A stretch of 64,000 bases of DNA, taken from positions 46,476 through 110,475 of the forward strand of contig NZ_JXSY01000010.1 in assembly GCF_004329715.1 (NCBI RefSeq). Reading direction: 5' to 3'. Source of the DNA: Bowmanella sp. JS7-9 (lineage in GTDB: Bacteria > Pseudomonadota > Gammaproteobacteria > Enterobacterales > Alteromonadaceae). A program made the position numbers and the translations under genes. The notes under the pieces were generated by a model, which was not told the origin of the DNA, did not search any database, and saw only the letters and a list, made by a program, of their open reading frames with translations. This document shows, piece by piece, positions 46,634 through 54,291 of the stretch (position 1 is its first letter; every line of letters starts with the position of its first letter).

Positions 46634-48946
46634 ATGGAAAAATTAATCGAAAACTGGGCATTACGGCGTAGCTGGGTAACGCTGATTCTCAGCGTGTTGC
46701 TTACCGTTGTGGCAGCATGGGGCGCCAGCCAGTTGTATTTTCGTGGCGATTACAAAGTGTTTTTTGGCGCAGAAAACCCGCAGCTGCGCGACTTCGAGTC
46801 TATGCAGGCGACGTTTAATAAATCGGATAACGTCGGCATTGTGATTGCGCCCAAGCAGGACAGTGTGTTCTCTGAACGGATGCTCGAGCTGGTGTGGCGG
46901 ATGACAGAAGATGCCTGGCAAACGCCCTACTCTTCACGGGTCGATTCAGTAACAAACTTCCAGTTTACCGAGGCCATAGACGATGATTTGTTGGTGGCGC
47001 CGCTATTGGAGTTCACTGAAGATTTGTCACCGGAAAAAGTCGAAAAGATTCGCACGATTGCCCTTCACGAGCCTTCACTAGTCAATAAACTGATTTCAGA
47101 AGATGGCCGTGTCACCATGATCAATATCACCGTGCAGCAATCGGATGATGATCAGTTAAAAACTGCACAAAGCGCCGAAATAGTGACATTTGTCCGCGAT
47201 CTGGTTGCCCGCTATGACTTGCAATACGCAGGGGTCGAATTCCATCTTACGGGCGTGGTAATGGTAAACAATGGCTTCTTTGAAGAGGCCAATAAAGATG
47301 CGTCCACCTTATTGCCCGCGATGTTTATTGCGGTCATCCTGATGTTGGTGATTCTTTTGCGTTCGTTTACGGCAACAACGGGCACAGTGTTGGTCATTAT
47401 CATGAGTATTGCCGTGACATTGGGTATTGCAGGTTGGCTCGGGTATTACCTTTCAACGGCGACAGTCAATGTTCCGATTATTGTGATGACGCTGGCTGTG
47501 GCCGATTGCGTGCATATGGGGTCGGGTGTGTTGTTTAATATGCGTAATGGTATGCATAAAAATGACGCGATTGCCGCCAGTCTTGCGCTAAATTTCAAAC
47601 CTATTTTTATTACCAGCGCGACCACCGCGATTGGCTTTTTGACTTTCAACTTCTCAGACGTGCCACCCCTTCGAGATCTGGGCAATCTTACTGCGATTGG
47701 TGTGATTCTGGCGTGGTGGTTGTCGATAACTATATTCCCGGCATTTTTGCGTGTGTTGCCACTTAATCCGCCCGCTGTGGCGGAAGGTAAACAGCCAATG
47801 ATGAACCGCTTTGCGGAGTGGAATATTCGCAATCGTGGTTGGTTATTACCCGTATCCAGTGCGGTAATCGTTGGTTTTACCGTATTAATGCCGTTTAACA
47901 GCATTAATGATGTGGCAATTGAATACTTTGATGAAGATGTCGCATTGCGTCAGGACGCGGATTTCATGCAGCAATATCTGACTGGATTTACCACAGTAGA
48001 TATCGCGCTGGAAACCGGTGAAGCCAGCGGCGTTAACTCACCTTTGTTTCTGCAGAAACTTGAATCATTTTCCAGCTGGTTGCGTGCCCAGCCGGAAGTG
48101 GACCACGTGTTTACACTGGCTGATGTATATAAGCGCTTAAATCGTAACATGCACAACGATGACAATGACTTTTATCGTTTACCCAAAGAGCAGGATCTTG
48201 CAGCCCAGTATTTGCTGCTGTACGAGATGTCGCTGCCTTACGGACTGGATTTAAATAACCAGCTCAATCTGAATAAATCAGCAGTGAAGTTGTCGGTGAC
48301 CCTGCACGAAAATGGCAGCAAGGAAATGGTGGCATTTGAGCAGCGGGTACGTAGCTGGCTCGCTCGCTACTATCCCGAAGTGAATGTGTCTGTTGCGGGA
48401 GTAGGATTGATGTTCGCGCATATCGGCGAACGCAATATGACCAGTATGCTGTGGGGCACAGCGTGGGCCATCGTGATGATCTCTGGGCTGCTGATGATTG
48501 CGCTAAAAGATGTCCGTTTGGGATTGATTTCACTAATTCCCAATCTGGCACCCGCAGGTATCGGATTTGGTGTGTGGGCGGTTTACAACGGTAACGTCAA
48601 CTTGGGTTTGTCAGTGGTGACATCCATGTGTTTAGGGATTGTGGTCGACGATACGGTCCACTTCCTCAGTAAATATAAGCACGCCCGTCAGGCGGGCAAA
48701 GATGCCGAGCAGGCGGTACGCTATGCATTTATCAGCGTCGGTAAGGCGTTGTGGGTAACGACGTTGGTGCTGATTACCGGGTTTATGTTGCTGTCTCTTT
48801 CCGACTTTAACCTCAACAGCGACCTCGGTTTACTGACCGCTGCTATTATTGCCATAGCGCTGTTGGTGGATTTTTTCTTTTTGCCCGCGTTTTTGATGTT
48901 AGTGGACAAAGGCGAGACGTATCAGGAGGTGAAGGATGCGAACTAA
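46634..48946 (+). CDS. RND/MMPL-family exporter (COG1033 type)
   Basis: The 770-residue inner-membrane protein has an N-terminal helix (about 13-33), a periplasmic loop, a first set of membrane helices with VADCVHM, a second periplasmic loop and a second set with GIVVDDTVHFLSKY. The paired Asp/His-containing motifs in the two halves are typical of proton-driven MMPL exporters that move lipids. It begins the three-gene operon with a LolA-like protein and a barrel, which points to export of a lipid or lipoprotein to the outer membrane. The next gene overlaps it by 11 nt. Confidence 0.9.
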   Translation: MEKLIENWALRRSWVTLILSVLLTVVAAWGASQLYFRGDYKVFFGAENPQLRDFESMQATFNKSDNVGIVIAPKQDSVFSERMLELVWRMTEDAWQTPYSSRVDSVTNFQFTEAIDDDLLVAPLLEFTEDLSPEKVEKIRTIALHEPSLVNKLISEDGRVTMINITVQQSDDDQLKTAQSAEIVTFVRDLVARYDLQYAGVEFHLTGVVMVNNGFFEEANKDASTLLPAMFIAVILMLVILLRSFTATTGTVLVIIMSIAVTLGIAGWLGYYLSTATVNVPIIVMTLAVADCVHMGSGVLFNMRNGMHKNDAIAASLALNFKPIFITSATTAIGFLTFNFSDVPPLRDLGNLTAIGVILAWWLSITIFPAFLRVLPLNPPAVAEGKQPMMNRFAEWNIRNRGWLLPVSSAVIVGFTVLMPFNSINDVAIEYFDEDVALRQDADFMQQYLTGFTTVDIALETGEASGVNSPLFLQKLESFSSWLRAQPEVDHVFTLADVYKRLNRNMHNDDNDFYRLPKEQDLAAQYLLLYEMSLPYGLDLNNQLNLNKSAVKLSVTLHENGSKEMVAFEQRVRSWLARYYPEVNVSVAGVGLMFAHIGERNMTSMLWGTAWAIVMISGLLMIALKDVRLGLISLIPNLAPAGIGFGVWAVYNGNVNLGLSVVTSMCLGIVVDDTVHFLSKYKHARQAGKDAEQAVRYAFISVGKALWVTTLVLITGFMLLSLSDFNLNSDLGLLTAAIIAIALLVDFFFLPAFLMLVDKGETYQEVKDAN

Positions 48947-49727
48947 CTGGGTGAGATTTTTAATGGCCGCTTGTTTAAGCGTGTCAGTTTCAGCGATTGC
49001 AGACGACGCTACGCAGCAAAAAGGTTTTGATATTGCCAAGCAACGCAAAGAGCGGGATGTGGGCTGGGGCAGTTCTGAATCATCTAACCGTATGATTTTA
49101 CGTGACGCGCAGGGCAACGAGTCGGTGCGCCAATTGCGCACCCAGGCGTTAGAAGTACAGGGTGATGGTGACAAGAGTCTGACTATTTTTGATCAGCCTG
49201 CAGATGTAAAAGGCACTGCCTTTTTAACCTACTCTCACGTTGATGGTGCCGATGAGCAGTGGCTGTTTATGCCAGCGCTTAAACGGGTTAAACGTATTTC
49301 TTCGAACAATAAATCCGGTCCGTTCATGGGTAGTGAGTTTGCTTATGAGGATCTGACGTCCTTTGAGCTGGATAAATTCCGCTTTAACTGGTTACGCGAT
49401 GAAACTGTCAATGGCGTCGCATTGCACGTCATCGAGGCTACCCCAACAGATCGCTATTCTGGTTATACCAAAGTGATTACCTGGCTCGATACCGAGGCAT
49501 TTCGTCCACTTAAAACAGAGTATTACGATCGCAAAGGCGCATTGTTAAAAACTGCGACGATGTCGGATTATCAGTTACACAAAGATAAATATTGGCGCCC
49601 TCATCGCATCGATATGGTCAATCACCAAACTGGCAAAAGTACGACATTAGCCATCGATAGCATCAGTTTTGATACGAATTTGAGCGTTGATGATTTTACT
49701 CAAAATAGTCTTAAACGTGCGAGATAA
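48936..49727 (+). CDS. Periplasmic outer-membrane lipoprotein-sorting-like protein (LolA-like fold)
   Basis: The 263-residue product has a signal peptide (cleavage near SAIA-DD) and the LolA-like domain of the family named outer membrane lipoprotein-sorting protein (PF17131): LRTQALEVQGDGDKSLTIFDQPADVKGTAFLTYSH, DEQWLFMPALKRVKRISSNNKSGPFMGSEFAYEDLT. Such proteins carry hydrophobic cargo in a half-open barrel. The ATG lies inside the exporter gene behind a strong AGGAGG, so expression is coupled. Together with the exporter it resembles an RND-linked lipid shuttle. Confidence 0.9.
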   Translation: MRTNWVRFLMAACLSVSVSAIADDATQQKGFDIAKQRKERDVGWGSSESSNRMILRDAQGNESVRQLRTQALEVQGDGDKSLTIFDQPADVKGTAFLTYSHVDGADEQWLFMPALKRVKRISSNNKSGPFMGSEFAYEDLTSFELDKFRFNWLRDETVNGVALHVIEATPTDRYSGYTKVITWLDTEAFRPLKTEYYDRKGALLKTATMSDYQLHKDKYWRPHRIDMVNHQTGKSTTLAIDSISFDTNLSVDDFTQNSLKRAR

Positions 49728-49740
49728 TAGGATGACGTTA

Positions 49741-52221
49741 ATGCCTACTCGTATTGCAAGGGTTGCGCTGGCCATTTCACTGGCAATCGGCTCAGCATCC
49801 AGCGCAGCACAAGTCTGTTCGCCAGGTAATGATCAGCAATATGGTCCGGTTGCCGAAGGGGAAACCTTGTGGCGTATCGCTTTTAACCACCGCCCGTTAG
49901 GTGTCGCGTTATCTGAATGGATGCAGGCTATTCGCGCTGCGAATCCACGTGCTTTTAACGATGCCAGCCTGACCAGCTTGCGTGCAGGCAGTACACTTAC
50001 TTTGCCAGGGTGTGATGCTGTAGTTGCAGATGTTTCCGGTGAAGCTCATCCTGACAAAGCTCCAGCTCCAGCTCCAGCTCCAGCTCCAGCTCCAGCTCCA
50101 GCTCCAGCTCCAGCTCCAGCTCCAGCTCCAGCTCCAGCTCCAGCTCCAGCTCCAGCTCCAGCTCCAGCTCCAGCTCCAGCTCCAGCTCCAGCTCCAGCTC
50201 CAGCTCCAGCTCCAGCTCCAGCTCCAGCTCCAGCTCCAGCTCCAGCTCCAGCTCCAGCTCCAGCTCCAGCTCCAGCTCCAGCTCCAGCTCCAGCTCCAGC
50301 TCCAGCTCCAGCTCCAGCTCCAGCTCCAGCTCCAGCTCCAGCTCCAGCTCCAGCTCCAGCTCCAGCTCCAGCTCCAGCTCCAGCTCCAGCTCCAGCTCCA
50401 GCTCCAGCTCCAGCTCCAGCTCCAGCTCCAGCTCCAGCTCCAGCTCCAGCTCCAGCTCCAGCTCCAGCTCCAGCTCCAGCTCCAGCTCCAGCTCCAGCTC
50501 CAGCTCCAGCTCCAGCTCCAGCTCCAGCTCCAGCTCCAGCTCCAGCTCCAGCTCCAGCTCCAGCTCCAGCTCCAGCTCCAGCTCCAGCTCCAGCTCCAGC
50601 TCCAGCTCCAGCTCCAGCTCCAGCTCCAGCTCCAGCTCCAGCTCCAGCTCCAGCTCCAGCTCCAGCTCCAGCTCCAGCTCCAGCTCCAGCTCCAGCTCCA
50701 GCTCCAGCTCCAGCTCCAGCTCCAGCTCCAGCTCCAGCTCCAGCTCCAGCTCCAGCTCCAGCTCCAGCTCCAGCTCCAGCTCCAGCTCCAGCTCCAGCTC
50801 CAGCTCCAGCTCCAGCTCCAGCTCCAGCTCCAGCTCCAGCTCCAGCTCCAGCTCCAGCTCCAGCTCCAGCTCCAGCTCCAGCTCCAGCTCCAGCTCCAGC
50901 TCCAGCTCCAGCTCCAGCTCCAGCTCCAGCTCCAGCTCCAGCTCCAGCTCCAGCTCCAGCTGCACAGGAGACATCCTCGACAGATGCTGAACCTGAGGAA
51001 AATCCAACGGCAAGCGCTATGCCGGTACTATCGCCATTCGCTGCCCTACCTGAAGTTGCCAGTCGCTCTGAACAGCAACAATCACCGCTTCGACTGGATG
51101 GTGAACTCGCTATGCAGGGTCGCTATTTCTGGCAGCAGGCCGCCTATCCGGCGCAGACTGACAGCACTACCTCTATTAGCACTTTGTTAACCGCTTACGT
51201 GCCTTGGAATGATGAGAGGGACGCACTTGTTGCCAGTGTATTTGGCCGCTGGGACAGCCAGGATAGCGAGCGCAGCCATGTGGATATTCGTGAACTCAAA
51301 TATTTTCACGTCGGTGAAGGGTGGGAAGTCCATGCTGGCATCGACAAAGTGTTTTGGGGACAGGCCGAGTCATTGCACCTGGTTGATGTAGTGAATCAGA
51401 CAGATTTAGTCGAACATCCGGATACCGAAGACAAGTTAGGCCAGCCGATGCTGCGCCTTGCCACCAATGGTGGATGGGGCAATCTGGATATATTCGTCAT
51501 GCCTTATTTTCGTGAACGTACCTTTGCCGGGCCCGAAGGGCGTTTACGCCTGCCAGTGTTGATTAATACCGATGACGATGCGCTGTATGAATCAGCGGAT
51601 GAGCAACAGCACGTGGATTACGCCCTGCGCTGGAGTCAGTTATTCGGTGACTGGGAGCTCGCATTATCGGCATTTGATGGCACGTCACGCGATCCGTTGA
51701 TGGTTGCTGACCCGTTGAATCCTATGACGCATTTGCGACCGCTCTATCCGCAAATGACCCAATATGGCCTTGAGTCGTTATATCTCAGCGGTGACTGGAT
51801 CTGGAAGCTGGAAGCGATTCACCGCGAAGGTGAGCTATTTGAAGACTATCAGGCCGCAGTAGGTGGCTTTGAATACACCTTGTATGGCGTCAGCGATTCC
51901 GCCATTGATGTCGGTCTGTTGCTGGAATATCAGTACGACAGTCGGGGTACAGACGCCAGCAGTTTTAACCAGAATGATTTGTTCCTCGGCACGCGCATTG
52001 GGTTCAATGATATGGATGACAGCCAAATACTCGCCGGTATGATGCAGGATTTGGATGAAACCAGCAGCCGTGTTTTTCTGGTTGAAGGGCAAACCCGTCT
52101 TTCAGCGGCCTGGACCATGAATATAGATATCTGGCTGTTTATCAATCAACAGGCCAGCGACCCATTGTGGTACATACGTCAGGATGATTTCGCCCAGCTG
52201 ACCTTTACCTACCATTTTTAA
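49741..52221 (+). CDS. LysM/FimV-like domain - (Ala-Pro)150 linker - outer-membrane barrel protein
   Basis: The 826-residue product starts at ATG 49741 (AGGA 8 nt upstream; ATG 49732 is the alternative). Residues 1-23 are a signal peptide. Residues 34-90 match the FimV N-terminal LysM-like domain (YGPVAEGETLWRIA, AANPRAFNDASLTSLRAGSTLTLP), flanked by Cys26 and Cys91 that could pair. Residues 107-406 are 150 Ala-Pro dipeptides from 150 identical hexamers. After an acidic linker, residues 440-826 form a beta barrel (KVFWGQAESLHLVDVVNQTDLVEHP, GNLDIFVMPYFRERTFAGPEGRLRLPV) ending in Phe. The same barrel type accompanies RND/LolA-like genes elsewhere, as I recall, without such a linker. A periplasm-spanning, peptidoglycan-anchored outer-membrane component is inferred. 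Confidence 0.82.
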   Translation: MPTRIARVALAISLAIGSASSAAQVCSPGNDQQYGPVAEGETLWRIAFNHRPLGVALSEWMQAIRAANPRAFNDASLTSLRAGSTLTLPGCDAVVADVSGEAHPDKAPAPAPAPAPAPAPAPAPAPAPAPAPAPAPAPAPAPAPAPAPAPAPAPAPAPAPAPAPAPAPAPAPAPAPAPAPAPAPAPAPAPAPAPAPAPAPAPAPAPAPAPAPAPAPAPAPAPAPAPAPAPAPAPAPAPAPAPAPAPAPAPAPAPAPAPAPAPAPAPAPAPAPAPAPAPAPAPAPAPAPAPAPAPAPAPAPAPAPAPAPAPAPAPAPAPAPAPAPAPAPAPAPAPAPAPAPAPAPAPAPAPAPAPAPAPAPAPAPAPAPAPAPAPAPAPAPAPAPAPAPAPAPAPAPAPAPAPAPAPAAQETSSTDAEPEENPTASAMPVLSPFAALPEVASRSEQQQSPLRLDGELAMQGRYFWQQAAYPAQTDSTTSISTLLTAYVPWNDERDALVASVFGRWDSQDSERSHVDIRELKYFHVGEGWEVHAGIDKVFWGQAESLHLVDVVNQTDLVEHPDTEDKLGQPMLRLATNGGWGNLDIFVMPYFRERTFAGPEGRLRLPVLINTDDDALYESADEQQHVDYALRWSQLFGDWELALSAFDGTSRDPLMVADPLNPMTHLRPLYPQMTQYGLESLYLSGDWIWKLEAIHREGELFEDYQAAVGGFEYTLYGVSDSAIDVGLLLEYQYDSRGTDASSFNQNDLFLGTRIGFNDMDDSQILAGMMQDLDETSSRVFLVEGQTRLSAAWTMNIDIWLFINQQASDPLWYIRQDDFAQLTFTYHF
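50059..50958 (+). repeat. Perfect hexanucleotide tandem array, (GCTCCA)150
   Basis: 900 bp consist of 150 consecutive identical GCTCCA units, without one substitution, followed by one extra GCT. In the reading frame it encodes Ala-Pro. A unit of 6 keeps the frame on slippage, so copy-number change alters linker length only. The absence of synonymous drift implies recent expansion or constant homogenisation; the exact count may be affected by assembly. Confidence 0.99.
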
Positions 52222-52862
52222 TGGTTAGTCGGCGGATGAAAGACCGTTAGCTGCCAGTGGTAACGCATTGCCAGCAAGCGGATGGTCAGAGTAACCAGAA
52301 TACCTGCGGCCATGCTCCAATGACTTGCCATCCCTACATACAAACACAGGGTATAGAGTATGCCGCCGATGATACAGGCGGTGGCATACAATTCGCCTTT
52401 AAGTACCAATGGAATTTCCCGGCAAATCACATCTCGCAGCAAACCTCCAAACACGCCACTCATGGTACCCATCATCACCGCGACAACCGGCGACACACCC
52501 ATGCTAAGTGCTTTTTGAGCCCCCATAATATTAAAAAATGCTAACCCGATGGCATCGGCATGCAGCAAAAATCGCAATGGAAAGCGATCACTGCGACGGA
52601 TCCAGATGATGGTGATGAGCGCTGCAAGCAAAATGGCATATAGGTAACTGTTATCGGACACCCAGAACACCGGGACATCCAGAATCAAATCTCGCAGCGT
52701 ACCACCGCCAATGGCGGTCACCGTCGCCAACACAATGACGCCAATCCCATCCATGTGCTTTTTATGGGCCATCAGGGTGCCGGAAATGGCAAATACTGCC
52801 ACGCCCAATAAATCAATCCAGTGCAGCCAATCGCTGGCATTGTCAGGTAAAAAATCGCCCAT
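52218..52862 (-). CDS. TRIC-type cation channel family protein (UPF0126, YicG-like)
   Basis: The 214-residue membrane protein has two repeats of the UPF0126/TRIC fold: GVAVFAISGTLMAHKKHMDGIGVIVLATVTAIGGGTLRDLIL and GLAFFNIMGAQKALSMGVSPVVAVMMGTMSGVFGGLLRDVICREIP, with seven helices expected. Prokaryotic TRIC channels conduct K+/Na+. It is convergent with the barrel gene, overlapping it by 4 nt. Confidence 0.92.
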   Translation of the reverse strand: MGDFLPDNASDWLHWIDLLGVAVFAISGTLMAHKKHMDGIGVIVLATVTAIGGGTLRDLILDVPVFWVSDNSYLYAILLAALITIIWIRRSDRFPLRFLLHADAIGLAFFNIMGAQKALSMGVSPVVAVMMGTMSGVFGGLLRDVICREIPLVLKGELYATACIIGGILYTLCLYVGMASHWSMAAGILVTLTIRLLAMRYHWQLTVFHPPTNH

Positions 52863-53040
52863 CGCGCTAATGCATCAAACGTAAAAGCCTATGTTCCCAC
52901 ATTAGGATAAAAATGTCAGATATCAGCGCATTGAAAATATTGTTGCTGTTTATTTTTAAATTGAGGATAAATGTTTCTTGATTGGCGGTATTTTTTCGTG
53001 ATATCTGTATGTCCATCCTAGACAGGCATAAGTCACAGAC

Positions 53041-53106
53041 ATGAAATTTGCAACCGCTATTACCCTAATGATTATTCGAGTGGTCATCCCGAACCCGGGG
53101 GTGTAG
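53041..53106 (+). CDS. ilvL: ilv operon leader peptide (21 residues)
   Basis: An ATG-to-TAG frame of 21 codons encodes a peptide starting MKFATAITLMIIRVVIP. It has four Ile codons (53059, 53071, 53074, 53086), three Val codons (53080, 53083, 53101) and one Leu, clustered directly before a terminator and the ilvEDA genes. This is the arrangement of the E. coli ilvL leader, where charged Ile/Val/Leu tRNA shortage stalls the ribosome. The ribosome-binding site is weak. The peptide is not similar in sequence to E. coli IlvL beyond its composition. Confidence 0.88.
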   Translation: MKFATAITLMIIRVVIPNPGV

Positions 53107-53158
53107 TGGCTCAGTTTACACTGACAACCAAACCCCCGGTATTTCAACGGGGGTTTTT
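53095..53158 (+). promoter_or_regulatory. Transcription attenuator of ilvEDA
   Basis: The terminator is AAACCCCCG (53130-53138) with CGGGGGTTT (53148-53156), then Ts to 53158. An alternative 8-bp helix pairs CCGGGGGT (53095-53102, inside the last leader codons) with ACCCCCGG (53132-53139), which destroys the terminator stem. A ribosome stalled at the Ile-Ile or nearby Val codons would leave 53095-53102 free, while a ribosome at the stop codon would cover it. A small hairpin TCAGT-TTAC-ACTGA (53111-53124) lies between. This fits classical attenuation. Confidence 0.85.
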
Positions 53159-53226
53159 CGTTTTAAATGGCGATATACTCGACGCCAATCATTTGGGCGC
53201 AGTGGCGCAGGTTGCAAGGAATCAAG

Positions 53227-54159
53227 ATGGCAAAGAAGAAAACAGCAGAACTGATTTGGTTTAACGGGGAAATTATGCCGTGGCAAAACGCCACAGTGCA
53301 TGTGATGACTCATGCGATTCACTATGGATCTTCGGTCTTTGAGGGTGTTCGCGCCTATCACACACCGCACAAAGGCACCTGTGTGTTCCGTCTGCAGGAA
53401 CATAGTCAGCGTTTGCTCGACTCTGCCAAGATTTATCGTATGACCATCCCGTATAGTCTGGAAGAAATTAACCAGGCCACGCTGGATATCGTCAAAGCCA
53501 ACAAACTGAAATCTGCCTATATTCGCCCTATCGCGTTTTACGGCGATATCGGCATGGGTCTGCAGGTGCCATTTGGCACAGAAACCGAACTGGTTATCGC
53601 TGCCTTCGAATGGGGCGCGTATTTAGGTGAAGAAGGCCTGAAAAACGGTGTGGATGCAGGCGTATCCAGCTGGAACCGTTTGGCTGCCAACACTATGCCA
53701 ACCGGCGCAAAAGCGGGTGGTAACTACCTGTCGTCGCAACTGATCTCCATGGAAGCCCGTCGTCATGGCTATGTGGAAGGGATTGCACTGGATCGTAACG
53801 GTCTGGTCAGTGAAGGTGCCGGTGAAAACCTGTTTGTGATCCGTAATGGTATCGTGATGACCACGCCGGTTACCGCGGCAATTTTACCGGGCATCACCCG
53901 TGATACTGTGATTACGTTACTGAAAGATATGGGCTACGAAGTGCGCGAACAAAATATTCCGCGTGAAGCCCTGTATCTGGCAGATGAAATTTTAATGTGT
54001 GGTACAGCGGCGGAAGTCACGCCGGTACGCAGTGTAGATGGTATTCCTGTCGGTAATGGTGGCCGTGGCCCGATTACTGAGAAAGTACAGAATGCATTCT
54101 TCGGTTTGTTCAGTGGCGAAACAGAAGACAAGTGGGGTTGGTTAACACCAATCGAGTAA
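53227..54159 (+). CDS. ilvE: Branched-chain amino-acid aminotransferase
   Basis: IlvE is the PLP transaminase for Ile, Val and Leu. The 310-residue fold-IV enzyme shows HAIHYGSSVFEGVRAY, the region around KSAYIRPIAFYGDIGMG, EGIALDRNGLVSEGAGENLFVI and ILPGITRDTVITLLKDMGYEV. Start at 53227 follows AAGGAA; the upstream frame would overlap the attenuator. First structural gene of the operon; ilvGM, which precede it in E. coli, are absent. Confidence 0.96.
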   Translation: MAKKKTAELIWFNGEIMPWQNATVHVMTHAIHYGSSVFEGVRAYHTPHKGTCVFRLQEHSQRLLDSAKIYRMTIPYSLEEINQATLDIVKANKLKSAYIRPIAFYGDIGMGLQVPFGTETELVIAAFEWGAYLGEEGLKNGVDAGVSSWNRLAANTMPTGAKAGGNYLSSQLISMEARRHGYVEGIALDRNGLVSEGAGENLFVIRNGIVMTTPVTAAILPGITRDTVITLLKDMGYEVREQNIPREALYLADEILMCGTAAEVTPVRSVDGIPVGNGGRGPITEKVQNAFFGLFSGETEDKWGWLTPIE

Positions 54160-54180
54160 CACCACTTTTGCCTTCTTGAT

Positions 54181-54200
54181 GGGCGCACATAGGTGCGCCC
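54181..54200 (+). other. Intercistronic hairpin between ilvE and ilvD
   Basis: GGGCGCAC and GTGCGCCC form a perfect 8-bp stem with an ATAG loop, 21 nt after the ilvE stop and 91 nt before ilvD. There is no U-run. It may stabilise the ilvE message or mark a processing site; the remaining gap holds no promoter I can defend. Confidence 0.5.
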
Positions 54201-54291
54201 GCTGTGACAGACAGATTACGCTGTACCCTACTCACCGCTAAAAACAATAACAGGTGAACAAGAGTTTTCTGTTTAGCAAGAAGGACATGTG

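Noticed and set aside
50059..50958. CRISPR-like or satellite DNA interpretation of the hexamer array
   Set aside because: There are no spacers and no cas genes; the array is in frame in a clear coding sequence.
49997..51013. Long minus-strand frame encoding a Glu-Leu repeat and a plus-strand Leu-Gln repeat frame (50024-51190)
   Set aside because: They are shadows of the stop-free hexamer array; the Ala-Pro frame has a signal peptide, a LysM-like domain and a barrel on either side.
52863..53040. Promoter of the ilv leader (TTGAAA at 52931 with TTTAAA at 52955)
   Set aside because: The -10 match is weak and other AT-rich options exist; a promoter must be here but cannot be placed with confidence.
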